The position numbers and the translations under genes are program-made. A stretch of 64,000 nt of DNA, taken from positions 806,001-870,000 of the forward strand of contig PQWQ01000020.1 of NCBI GenBank assembly GCA_002943765.1, in the 5' to 3' direction. The notes beneath the pieces are model-generated. The model ran no database searches and had not been told where the DNA came from. It saw only the letters and a list, made by a program, of their open reading frames with translations. Position 1 is the stretch's first letter, and the number at the start of each line of letters is the position of its first letter. This stretch comes from Psoroptes ovis. Taxonomy: Eukaryota; Arthropoda; Arachnida; Sarcoptiformes; Psoroptidae. Below are positions 53,719 through 64,000 of the stretch, one piece after another.

Positions 53719-54125
53719 TCCAATTTTATAGCCCATAATTTCTCGAATATTAATAAATTGTGAAATCATTATTTACCATATGGATATATGCCTAAATCAT
53801 ATAAATGAAAATGCATTATTATTATTATCATTGCACACACACTAATGCGCTACCAGGTTTTCCATTATGAATTAATGTTTATTATTATTATAATTGCTCA
53901 CGTGTTCACACTAGCTCACATATTTTAGTTCATTGTATTATTTGAAAATATATGCGATAAACAATCTGTTATCTGTTCAAATTATTTATGTTCAACAATC
54001 GAATATAAGCACACACAGAGAAATTGTTTCGGCGATTCAAATTCTGAAAATTCAATTTATGTGTATTTAATTTCGAGCCTAAATAATTAAATTTGAATTA
54101 ATTCAACAAATATTTATTTATATTC

Positions 54126-55207
54126 ATGTGTTTATCCTTTTCTGAGTACGCCATTGTAAAACATTGTTTAATAATGAATAGCCTAAATTTAACTGAAAGT
54201 GACCAAATGAAATTTGAATTTGTTGATCGTTTCGAAAAATTTCAAATGAAATTATCGGAAAATAAAATGATAATCGATCCAAGTACAATGAAATCGATTT
54301 ATTTGTATTATTCTAATCGATTCACAATCAATGATCAAGAATCAATTGAAAAATTTTTTGACAAAATTTTTCGCGTATTCGATGACCCTAGGGCTCCACA
54401 TTCTCATGTAAGCATCAGTGGTGATGATAATTTTGAAGTTGATGATATCATTCATACCTCAACATGTTGCCATGTATGGCAATTCTGGTATTGGAAATCT
54501 GATCAATGGTATCCTGAATGGGATTCTGGGTTGCAAAAATTGGCAAAACCTTTCAAAGATCTTAAAGGGTTGAATCATTTGTTCGAACAATTATTACCAT
54601 TTACAGATATCGGTATGTTTGTGATTCGTTATTCGATTTTTTTCCTAAGTTCCATCTTCAAATTAGTTAAACCAAGTGATTATTCAGTATTTTTGACACC
54701 GGTAAGACCCCAATGGGAACATGCAGCAAATTTAAATGGTGGAGCATGGATCATTGAATTCGAATATGATACAATCGATGATTTGAAATTGGTTGAAAAA
54801 ATTTGGCTGAAACTTTTGAAATTCGTCGCTGAAAATCATTGTAATGATTTTCAACATTTAAATGGATTGAAAATAAGTCTTCGATATAATTTAGCCATTC
54901 TCGCTATATGGTTAGACACAAGCAATGAGTTAAGTTCCTACATATTCAAATTCCAACATTAATTCATTCTCGATTTTCCCCTTATTTGTATTTATTTAGT
55001 TTGATTGAAATAATATTGATAGGTCGCCATTTACAATCAATTATCCAAAATGTAATGGCGAGCAACAGCAATAAAAATTCAATCGAAATCAATAAACAAA
55101 TCCCTTCAATGTTATTTCGTTCACATTTTGTTTCGATCAAAATCGCCATGAACAAAGATGTAAAAAAGGCAAACACATCCAATTTCCAGTATTTATCCAG
55201 TCACTAA
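54126..55207 (+). CDS. divergent eIF4E-family mRNA cap-binding protein, three exons
   Basis: eIF4E proteins bind the 5' m7G cap in the cytoplasm and either recruit eIF4G or repress translation. Proposed exons are 54126-54612, 54667-54928 and 55000-55207, giving 318 residues. The 54-bp intron 1 (GTATGT to AAATTAG) is in frame and open. Removing its 18 codons restores the usual eIF4E spacing. The 71-bp intron 2 (GTTAAG to TATTTAG) joins through Asp250. The core starts near residue 116: VWQFWYWKSD gives Trp118 and Trp121 (human Trp43 and Trp46 positions), Trp132 is the first cap-stacking Trp, RPQWE gives Trp179-Glu180 (the Trp102-Glu103 pair), NGGAW ends at Trp190, and LAIW gives Trp244. Asn150 stands where human Trp73 docks eIF4G. 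Residues 1-115 are a long N-terminal extension (usually about 35). In-frame TAA at 54099 with no later AG supports the ATG at 54126; Met17 is an alternative. Confidence 0.86.
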
Positions 55208-55213
55208 GCATTG

Positions 55214-55219
55214 AATAAA
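55214..55219 (+). terminator. polyadenylation signal AATAAA of the eIF4E-like gene
   Basis: AATAAA lies seven bases after the stop codon and is followed by further AATAAA-like sequence. The 3' UTR would be very short. AATAAA is common in this DNA, but position favours it. Confidence 0.5.
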
Positions 55220-55228
55220 ATAAATGTT

Positions 55229-58200
55229 CATTTATTCGATGATTAATATTCACTTAAACAATTTCTATCTGTAAATATCAGCCAACTCGGGCAATATCAT
55301 TATCAGTTCATTTTGATGATCTATCATTGATTTCAAGCAATGAAAAATGACAAAATTGAATCATATAATAAAAAACTATTGTTATAATTATTACTCACAA
55401 ATCTTTATTTCAATGTTCACACCAGAAATATTACTGATTTTTGATCAATTAATATAATTTGTATGTAATTATTTGAAAATATCATTTCAAAATTCAATCC
55501 AGTTTGAATCGACCAATTTCTTTCCGACCAATTCGACAAACTTTGATTACCTGTCAAATGATTTTCTGAAAAATTATGAAAAATGACCTCTAAATTCGAT
55601 CCGAATTTAAAATAGTAGCTCAAAACTATTTTTTTTAAAGATTCAAATTAATTTTTTTCTCCTCTATCACTTGTCATATGATTCTTGATATCGATTATAA
55701 TCCCCAGTGTACATCAAAATTGTATTGGACAATATGTTCAAAGATTTGACAAGATGGTTTACACACACTTGAATATCGAAGCGAAAATTGTTGTCTTCCT
55801 TCATCTTATATCAATCATTTCAAGGATTCATTGAATAGAAGTAAGAACCAAATGATTCATAGAGCTTCCTTCAACACATCTTAGAATGATCATGTTTTTA
55901 AATACATTTTGATTAACTACTTGCTTTTCTTGGGGTAATATTTACCTTTTGATTTCAAGCTTCGATATCGAAGTCGAATGAAATCATCTCCGAAAAAACG
56001 GGAAGTTTATTTTATTTTGCATGAACATTTGAGATTTTCAATGCATTTATGTGCAAATGCACCACCTGAGCATTTATTTTTTGATGCATCACTTGTCAAT
56101 ATATCTAATTAAATATGAGATAGTAATATTTTTTGAATGTTTCTTATTATTATTATTATTATATCCAGGCATCGAAATTCACTGAACATTCACTGACTGT
56201 ACATAAACACATTGGTGCATCGATATTAGAAGAAAAATAAAATAATCCAATACAAAATCTTTCAAACATTTAATATGATAATCATCATTATTTTCATCAT
56301 TACAAACACACAGCAACCAATAAGTTATATGTATATCACAGTTGATAAAGTTTTTTTTTTTTTTTGAATAATAACCTTTTAAATCAAAGCCATTCTTGGT
56401 AATTCAAATTTTCAAATTTTAGATTTATGTTTTTTCCTTCGAAAAAAACACTAATCGAAAATTTAACATTTAAATCGAAATTATAAAACAAACCAAACTT
56501 AAAAAAAACAAAGCATCGTATTTTAAAACAGCAAAATTTTCTCCCATTCTGCCCTCTGGGCATATCATAATCATCAATTTTTGTGGACAATAATCATTTG
56601 CCAAAATGAAAAACCACTATTTTCACAGTAAACAATGATTCGATGATAGTGTGATAAGATAGGCAGGCAGGTAGCCAATTATTCAAAGGTTTATGTTTGT
56701 TTGTAAAGGTGCATATATCAGTCAGTCATTAAATTTAAATATTGAAATTTGGTTGTCAAAAAATGAAAATAAATAAATGAAATTGGTTCATCATCATCAT
56801 TATGTTATCATCATCACCACTCATACAGCAACTCTTACCCCTCTGTCTACACTATTGAAAATTTCAATTTAATAATCAAAGTGAAAAAAATTGATGTAAA
56901 AACATGATTATTTGTGTAAAGGTTGTTGGTTCTGCACATGGTCATGGTTATAAGGTTTTATGACACATACAATAAATATGTCTGCATAGAAATACGTTAT
57001 GTTGTCGTAGCCGATTGTCAATTGTCAATCAAATTATGAACAACAAAAAACAAAACCATTTATGGTAACTTTGGCTAAGTCTAAGACAATGAACATTATT
57101 TATGATGATGCTGTCTGATCGAAATGATTTTGCATCATTTTGAAAATCATTATGTAAACATTTGAATTTATTTGTTTTATTATCTGAATTCAATTTCTTT
57201 CAAATTGATTGAAAATATCACGATGATTTTCGTCGTTTATGACCATTTATGAATATATTTTCATTTAAATAAATCTCAAACAAACATCCTTCAACACCTT
57301 CAGATTTGCCAGAGATAATCATCATCAGATAATAACTATGTGTATGACACAACTATTTTTGCATCAAAAGATCGTGTTTTTTCGTTTGACGCCCTGTAAT
57401 TTGTTTTCTTTTCACTTCCAGCCATTTTTATATCACACTCAGGTTTATTTATTGTCAAAAATAATTTCAATTCTTTGGCTGAAATGATGATGATGACTAT
57501 TCGAAGGTAAATCTTCTCTATACCCTACACACAGGTGTCGATAATTTAAAACGCCATGATTAATTCTTCACTCCTAAAATTTTGAATCTTGAAGAAAATA
57601 ATTTGACAGATGTTTCGATATTTTCAGTGTGTATTATTTTTCAATTATCATCATTTTATAATTCATAAATTGAATTATATCTTATTCGAACAAAGAAATA
57701 ATAATGAATTTTTCAATTTTTTCAATGTTTTTCTAATCTTATTACATTCATCATCATTTCGAATATACACATATGTCCAACTGTGTGACAAGTTTCATTT
57801 TCATAATTTCATAAAATTTTTTGCATCATATAATTAACCCGATATGCTCTTAGAGATGCAAACATCAATAATAATGGCACAACATATACTCTAATTGAAA
57901 ATTGATGCTAAAAACTGCTTATTTTTGTTGGCTGTTAAGGTTTTCATTCATTTTGATGACACACAGTATGACATTTCGGTATAAATTTTACCATTTTCAA
58001 TAATACATCCTTGATAATTGTAAGGTAATTGAATTTTCGCATGTACAAATGTGTGTGTGTGTATGTATGTATGTATATCGCCAAAAATGCTGTCATCATA
58101 AATTATTATATTTTTGTTTGTTTTTTCATTAATTCATTTTTGTTGGGATGTTGTCCCCAAAAAAACACATATAACCCTTCTATCTTTTGCCTTCGAGAGA

Positions 58201-61200
58201 TGTTTTTTTTTTTTGATTGATCGATATATGTTTGAACTTTGACCTATCATTTTTTTGTTTTGTTTAGCGTCGAATGACTGGTTGATTACTGCTATTATTT
58301 TGTTTGCATCAAAAATTTTCAAAATGAAAAGCAATATGCGAAATAAACAAAATGTGTGTTGAATCATCATCATGCTATGTATTTATTCATTGTAATCTAT
58401 GTATTTCATACTAATTGAAATAGTTTTTTTAATTTGAATTTATTTTCAATTTTAATTTTGTTTGTTTGTTTGCTTGCTTGGTTGATGATGATGATGATAT
58501 GAAAGGGTTTCCAAAAATGAAATGAAATGACAGATAAATAAATAAAATAAATTAAAACACTTTGAATAAAATAATTGTAATTAAAACAAGACCAAAAATG
58601 AATTGAATGACATTCAATATATGAACTATTCAATTATATAAAAAGAATTCTTGATTCGATTTAAATTAATTTGAAAAACGTCAATCAAATTGTTTGAAAG
58701 AGTAAGCAATTGACAATTTAGAAATGTATGCATCTTATTAAATGGTGAAAAATGATTATTCAATGTATGTGGAAAACGTATTTTATCATATACATTTGTT
58801 TTTCTTTCTTAACATACAAATGTATAACCCTTTGACTTTCTTACGTCATATCAAATACAGCACACTGAATGAATGTATTATATCCATTTTCAAATATACC
58901 TCTACGACTAAAACAAACAACTTGTTTACATTGATGAATAATAAAGACAGTGATTGAAGACGGCGCTCGAAAAATAAGAAATTGATGATGAAAGTTCTTA
59001 GAAGTATAAACACACATACATTCAAAGTGAAATTGAAATGAAAGGGGTGCAAATATCTATCTATGTTGATGTATATGTTTAATAAATGATGATGGTGGTG
59101 GTGGTGGTGGTTGCTGATGATAATTGATAATAAAAGGATAGTGGTTGTGGCAGTGTAAAACACATTTTGTTTACTATCACAATTACTATTCAAGTGTAAT
59201 ATTTATTTTCCAATGTGTTTTATTGATTATTTTTCACAATTAATTATTTGAAAAATAATTAATTTAATTTATATTGTTTAAATCAATGAATCATTATGAA
59301 AAATTCATCATTTGATGATAATAATAATGAATAATATTGGGAACATTGATTTTTTTGATCCACTGAAATTTGCTAGCCATCTAAATACTGTGTTGTATGT
59401 ATATCAATCGATTGAATCCGTCAATGAATATCAATGAAAACCACATGGATTTGGTAAGTTGACATTGTAAAAATTGATACTTGATACTACTATTGCTGCC
59501 AACCATTTGACCATTGGTCACGCCAATACACGTGTACTGTAAACATACATACAAAAACATTACATTTGATATAATTAACAATCAATCATTTTAATTTTCG
59601 AAAAAAAAATGAAAATTTTTCAAGTCGTGTGTTCATCGATGTCACACTCAAGAAAAACAAAAGAATTGTGTATGATTAATTGTTTAAATTGTCCTTGCTT
59701 GTTTTCGAATTTTGATGTGAAAATTTCCGCTAATTAATACAACACGGACAACAAGGGTTGCTCAAAGGGTTTGAATGTTTCTTGTTTTTCTAATTTTTTC
59801 TCTCTCATTTCTAATTATGGTCGATGATTAGTTGGTGGTGTTGGTATGGTCATTTCAATTCTGTACAAAAAAAATGAATGAATGAATAAGATTGAGTGGT
59901 GACGCGTGCATTGTTGTTATTGTTCAAGATTATACATTTGATGATAATTGCGAATGGTGTAATTATGCATCAATACAATTGTTTAAATGGTTCACATGAT
60001 GAAAAAACATTTCATCATCATTTGTTTTTGTGGTCCGATGACCACTAAACCGTGAACCACTAATTATTAATGTATTAATTTTTGTCATTTGATGAATTGG
60101 TCGTTCGAATTTTTCCTTGAATCTATGATTTTTTTTTGAATTAATTGATGAATATTAATTGTTCGATAATATATTCTTTTTCTTCCGATCGAGTGAATAT
60201 TTAATTTCATTTTTATATTTTTTTTAAGAATTCCATACACTTTCCATTAAAACCCTTAAATTTTTATTCTTGTTATACTTTTCTGTTTGGTACCTAAGGT
60301 AGAAAAACCTTCAAATACATTTTTATTATTGAACATATTTCTAGCCACATATTCAGTTATGCCAAAACAAAGTCTATGGTGATTTTAATAAATGTTTGGT
60401 TGTGAGCAGAATTAAAAAATATTTTTAATTAAAAATTGACCAAAAAAATGAAATAATTATTAAAACCTTTCAATTCATATAGTAATCGACAAACACGTGT
60501 GTGTGTATGTTGAATGCATTTTTGTAAATCGAAGCAATGAGAGAACCTTTTTTTATTTATTTATTTTGGATCATTTTAATTAATTTTTGCACATTTCAAA
60601 GTAAGCAAATAAACAAAATTGCCAAAAGGGTCAAAGATTTTTGGCATCAATAAATGGAATGCAGCAGATTCACTAAGCAATTTGCATTCTTCTTTCCTGT
60701 CTGATGCAAATAATGTTTTTGTTTAATTGTTTTTGTTGATCAAATTTAAATTAATTTCCGTCTGCGTATTTTGTTTGTCCATTTTTTCCGACTGATTTCA
60801 AACATCAGTGTGTTTCAAATAAAAAATGTTCCATATTTCTGAATGATGTTCCAAACAAAAACAAATAACTGTCATCTATCGGTAAACTTTGAACTATGAA
60901 TTTTGGAACCTTAAAAAATTAATTTGTAACAAACACTGAAACACCCTTCTCATATAATTATATATGAGTTTGATATGATTCATTCCGAGATGATGAAAAA
61001 GCTTGTAAAATATTTAAGAAAACTTTTTAAATGTCCTGGTCAATATGGTTTGATTCAACACACTAATCAAATCAATCGATTGTAAAGATATCGATTGATT
61101 GTGTTCACATCTTATTTGATTATTTATTCTTTGGATGATACACAGAAATAAGATGATGCAATTTTATCTTTTTTTCAAATCTTTTCCAAAGACACAAAGA

Positions 61201-61460
61201 CCGCCTGTTTTTCGATTAAATGCCCAAAAAATGAACCATTAAAATCAAATAAGCCGCTCCTATTTTAGGATGTTCTGAGTTTTTTTTTCGATTCTGGTCC
61301 AATTCTTTTACTTCATTGTGTATGTGTACAAATAATTCTGATGGCCAAAAATCAATGCTTCTACTACGCCAGCATACAAAGTTCTAGCAGCATTAGTATG
61401 TGTTGCAGTTAGTGTCTGAGTGTAAGAGTATTCTGTTCTTGAGATGGGTTATTTACACTG
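55229..61460. other. intergenic, no gene seen
   Basis: AT-rich DNA between the eIF4E-like gene and the last gene. It contains T runs, a GGT run near 59090-59110 (which makes a false poly-His frame on the minus strand), TGTA units near 58060 and CACGTG at 59529 and 60494. An inverted repeat AATCAATCGA/TCGATTGATT lies at about 61070-61100, upstream of the last gene's presumed promoter. Confidence 0.5.
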
Positions 61461-61716
61461 TCAGTAAAACCAAATAAAAAAAAAAGAGAAAAAAGTACCA
61501 GAAAACGTTAGATAAACGAAAACAAAAAATTGCAAAACAGATTCATTCAAAATTTTGCTTTCATTCAGCGAACAACACATCGGGTTCAACATTTGAAAAT
61601 CGAAGAAACAATCGTTTTCCATTTGTGGACATATACATTTGAAACACCATCATACATTAATCCAGTGTTTAAGTGAAATTGAAATCACAATTTATTCAAC
61701 AAAAATTTTCTGGATG
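61461..61716 (+). promoter_or_regulatory. probable transcription start and non-coding leader exon of the terminal gene
   Basis: CTGTCAGTAAAAC at about 61458-61470 contains the arthropod initiator TCAGT (61461-61465). From there to 61713 no ATG occurs, although base composition would give four or five. The exon then ends in ATG (61714-61716) immediately followed by the donor GTAAGT. The probable acceptor is TTACCCCCGTAG ending at 62751, giving a 1,035-bp intron in the 5' UTR. No TATA box is seen. There is no transcript evidence. Confidence 0.45.
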
Positions 61717-62796
61717 GTAAGTTGAAGTTAGAACACTTTCTCATTGATTTTCTTTACATTTTTCATTAAATTAATTTAAAAAATAGAATTTTCTAGTTTT
61801 AGGCACCTTGCCAATCTGTTTTAAAAAATTTCACAAAAACTGTTTAAAAGCTGTCAACTTGTCCAAGTTGAAATAGTTTAAATGCCCTATTCTAGCAAGG
61901 GTGCAAACATTATTGAAATTATTGAAAACAATAAGACAAGATCATCTCGACCAAGATAACTGACCTTTGAATTTAATTTTTTAAAATTATCCATTTAAAA
62001 TCTATGATGATGCAATGTTTATTGAATTAGTTGAGAGTCTATTGATGACTGATCTTAATTATCGATTTTGTTTAGCCTAAGTTATGGTAAATTCAATAAC
62101 TAATAACAGCCAATAAATGTTTAATGTGCACTTTCAGTTTAAAACTTGAGCTAGAACTTTGCCCTCTGGTCATATATTTCGAGATTGGTCATAAAATCGA
62201 AAAAAAACGAAAATGATACGTTTTTTATGGTCAATATTTTTTTTTCATTCATATTCACTTGTCCTTGGACCTTGGCAGTTTCAGATGATTTTTCCATTAT
62301 ACGTAGAGTGGTATATTTTTTTCACTCATTTTTTTCTCACAATTTTTAGTCATTCATCATAAATTTACTTTTTTTGTTGCTAAGTGATTTATTTTGATTA
62401 AATAGAATCAAAGGTTTCAAGTGATATACGTAGTAGCCTTTAGCATTTTTATGCCTTTTCTGAGTGATATTGGCATGTATCTATGAGTCATTCATAAAAA
62501 GTTTCAAATACACTAATTCTCTCGTACGCTGTGGTTCGATAGCCACAGGTTCAATTATTTAAATTTGAATATTGTAAGTTGATAGTTGATTAAAATTCTT
62601 TTTCACTATTAATAACTCTCATAATGATATGCCATACAGGTTGTGTCATTATGTCACTAACAAGCTTATTGATTGATCGTATTAATATTTATATTAAAAT
62701 CTTAATTTTAACCTTTAATTTTTGTAATTTTCTCATTATTTACCCCCGTAGATTTTCAAGATTTCATTTTCTTTGGCGTGAATTTTCTGGCAAATA

Positions 62797-64000
62797 ATGA
62801 ATATTGAAAATTTAAAAGAAATCAAATTTATTGAGATTGGCTCAGTGGATTGTTCAATGAATAATGATGAATCGATGATGGAAAGCATAAATCGATCGCC
62901 AGCAAAACCATCATTGACTACTTCTAGAATGGTGAATGTATCGACACCGATACGTCCTTTGCCAATGATGGCATCATCATTCAGTTTTGATAGCGGATAT
63001 GAATGGTCACCGATTTCGAATTTTTCATTTCAATTTGGTTGTTCCGAAGTATCGAATTTGAAAAATAATTTGGTAGAAGATGCTGCTGACCAAGATTATG
63101 AAGGTATCGATAATGAGCTGGTATCAATCGATCAAAGACATTTTACACCAATCGATTCTGATAAACGTATAATTGAATCATCGTCGAATTTAATGCAAAC
63201 AGAACCTGCATTTAATCTTGCCATGCAAAGACGTGAAAATCAATCAATGCAAATTAACAAAGAATTAAATAATAATGATTTGAATTTTCCAAATGCATAT
63301 AATGATGCTGCACAAATTGATGATTCAATTGAAGATGATGTATTTTTGGATGATGATGATGATGAAAATGCAGCAAAATTACAACATTGGATTACGGCCG
63401 AACAATTTAATAAACAACAATTCATAGGTCAATCTTCACACTCACAAATAATCGAAGCTACGAATGATGAACAAATGATTAATGGTAAACCAGATGAAAT
63501 TATGACAAGTCCAGTATCTGGTAGTAGTCGATGTTCAAGTGAACCAATCGATATACCAAACGGTGCAAATATTAGTCGTGTTCGTGAAGATTGTCTTGAA
63601 GATACCAACAATAATGATTCTATTGATGCCAATGAATCCAAGTTTGAACAAGAAATGATGTTCAGTGTTCCGGATGGTCGTCGTATGCCATATTATCATC
63701 CAATGGCTCCACGATTAGATCAATTAAATGATTCAGATGCTCATCGTCCTCTTAATCATCATCGATTTGGCTCGCATTTTCAAGTATCTTTATCAATGAT
63801 TCACCAAAATCGTAATGATCGAATCGATTGTAATTGTTCCACAATGTCCAAATATGTCAAAACATCTTTGGACCGTAAATCTCCGCTCAATTATTCTAAG
63901 GTCGATTCACAAGTTTATGAATCTTTGAATCAACGATCTTTATTGACAACACTGCCTGAAGCTGATAATGAAAATGTTGATGAACTCGAAAATGATGATG
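62797..64000 (+). CDS. unknown acidic, Ser/Asn/Asp-rich disordered protein, N-terminal part (runs off the window)
   Basis: The frame is open from the ATG at 62797 to the window end, 401 full codons with no stop, far beyond chance here. An in-frame TGA at 62779-62781 with no splice acceptor after it makes 62797 the start. I do not recognise the protein. It has no signal peptide or membrane segment. Residues 1-50 contain SP and TP sites (RSPAK and STPIRPLP). At about 60-80 is the aromatic patch FSFDSGYEWSPISNFSFQF, whose DSGYEWS resembles a DSG-type phosphodegron. About 185-190 is an Asp run, about 237-250 is Ser-rich (SPVSGSSRCSS), and about 342-347 is DCNCST. Composition and SP/TP sites suggest a phosphorylated, mainly disordered nuclear or cytoplasmic regulator; that is inference. 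Folded domains may lie beyond the window. Confidence 0.8.
   Translation, partial: MNIENLKEIKFIEIGSVDCSMNNDESMMESINRSPAKPSLTTSRMVNVSTPIRPLPMMASSFSFDSGYEWSPISNFSFQFGCSEVSNLKNNLVEDAADQDYEGIDNELVSIDQRHFTPIDSDKRIIESSSNLMQTEPAFNLAMQRRENQSMQINKELNNNDLNFPNAYNDAAQIDDSIEDDVFLDDDDDENAAKLQHWITAEQFNKQQFIGQSSHSQIIEATNDEQMINGKPDEIMTSPVSGSSRCSSEPIDIPNGANISRVREDCLEDTNNNDSIDANESKFEQEMMFSVPDGRRMPYYHPMAPRLDQLNDSDAHRPLNHHRFGSHFQVSLSMIHQNRNDRIDCNCSTMSKYVKTSLDRKSPLNYSKVDSQVYESLNQRSLLTTLPEADNENVDELENDD

Larger units (their letters stand above)
43796..54125. other. gene desert segment, no supported gene
   Basis: AT-rich DNA. Weakly coding-like frames exist at 50104-50418 and 51013-51240 (minus) and 51464-51652 and 52040-52288 (plus, interrupted by a TGA at 52226). 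All are within chance length and I recognise none. Other content: a strong T-tailed hairpin at 48740-48772, an ATTA repeat at 50835-50873, a poly(A) at 53698-53718 and one CACGTG at 53899-53904. Confidence 0.5.

Noticed and set aside
54929..54962. C-terminal end ELSSYIFKFQH of the unspliced eIF4E-like frame
   Set aside because: It reads into the intron. The GTTAAG donor at 54929 and TTTAG acceptor at 54999 continue the eIF4E C-terminal region in frame.
58846..59193. 115-codon minus-strand frame with a run of eight His
   Set aside because: The His run comes from a GGT/CAC microsatellite and the rest is Phe/Leu/Ile-rich A/T noise. Length is near the chance limit.
1..64000. CRISPR array, phage, operon or bacterial insertion sequence
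   Set aside because: No regularly spaced repeats, no Shine-Dalgarno-led gene strings and no IS-type transposase. Introns and a spliced tRNA point to a eukaryotic nuclear genome.
1..64000. Integrated viral or retrotransposon genes
   Set aside because: No reverse transcriptase, integrase, capsid or long terminal repeat sequence is recognisable in any frame of useful length. The long poly(A)/poly(T) runs have no retroposed body attached.

Overview
The window looks like nuclear DNA of a small-genome invertebrate. It is very A+T-rich (about three quarters A+T by eye), has short introns (54 to 155 bp in the genes modelled here), a tRNA gene with an intron just 3' of the anticodon, TA-flanked palindromic transposon remnants, and many ATC/GAT/TTTG/ATT microsatellites. 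An astigmatid mite (house-dust-mite-like) is my best guess from overall style. That is inference: no gene here fixes the species.

Layout. From 1 to 7.3 kb there is no convincing gene, only three small mariner-like MITEs. At 7.3-8.6 kb a two-exon minus-strand gene encodes an acidic, Asn-rich protein of 339 residues with a Cys cluster and a hydrophobic, basic C-terminus; I do not recognise it. At 13.5-14.3 kb a two-exon minus-strand gene encodes a 222-residue secreted protein whose first exon is a signal peptide and whose mature part has several dibasic sites. From 14.3 to 54.1 kb (about 40 kb) the only gene I can support is a tRNA-Gln(TTG) at 43.7 kb. The rest is AT-rich DNA with two MITE families, microsatellites, long homopolymers and some strong hairpins. 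At 54.1-55.2 kb a three-exon plus-strand gene encodes a divergent eIF4E-family cap-binding protein. At 61.5-64.0 kb a plus-strand gene begins: a probable non-coding leader exon, a roughly 1 kb intron in the 5' UTR, then an open frame from 62797 that leaves the window after 401 codons. Its protein is acidic and disordered, and I do not recognise it.

The genes do not form a pathway; each appears to have its own transcription unit. The most notable points are: (1) the eIF4E paralogue, which keeps the cap-binding tryptophans but has Asn where eIF4E normally has the Trp that docks eIF4G and 4E-BP, and carries a long N-terminal extension; (2) 20 copies of the palindromic E-box CACGTG, roughly eight times what base composition predicts; (3) two palindromic TA-inserting MITE families that occupy separate halves of the gene-poor region; (4) the 40-kb gene desert itself, odd for so compact a genome; (5) a 255-nt ATG-free leader that ends exactly on ATG followed by a consensus splice donor.

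In DNA of this composition, open frames of up to about 100 codons are expected by chance, so most short ORFs were not called.
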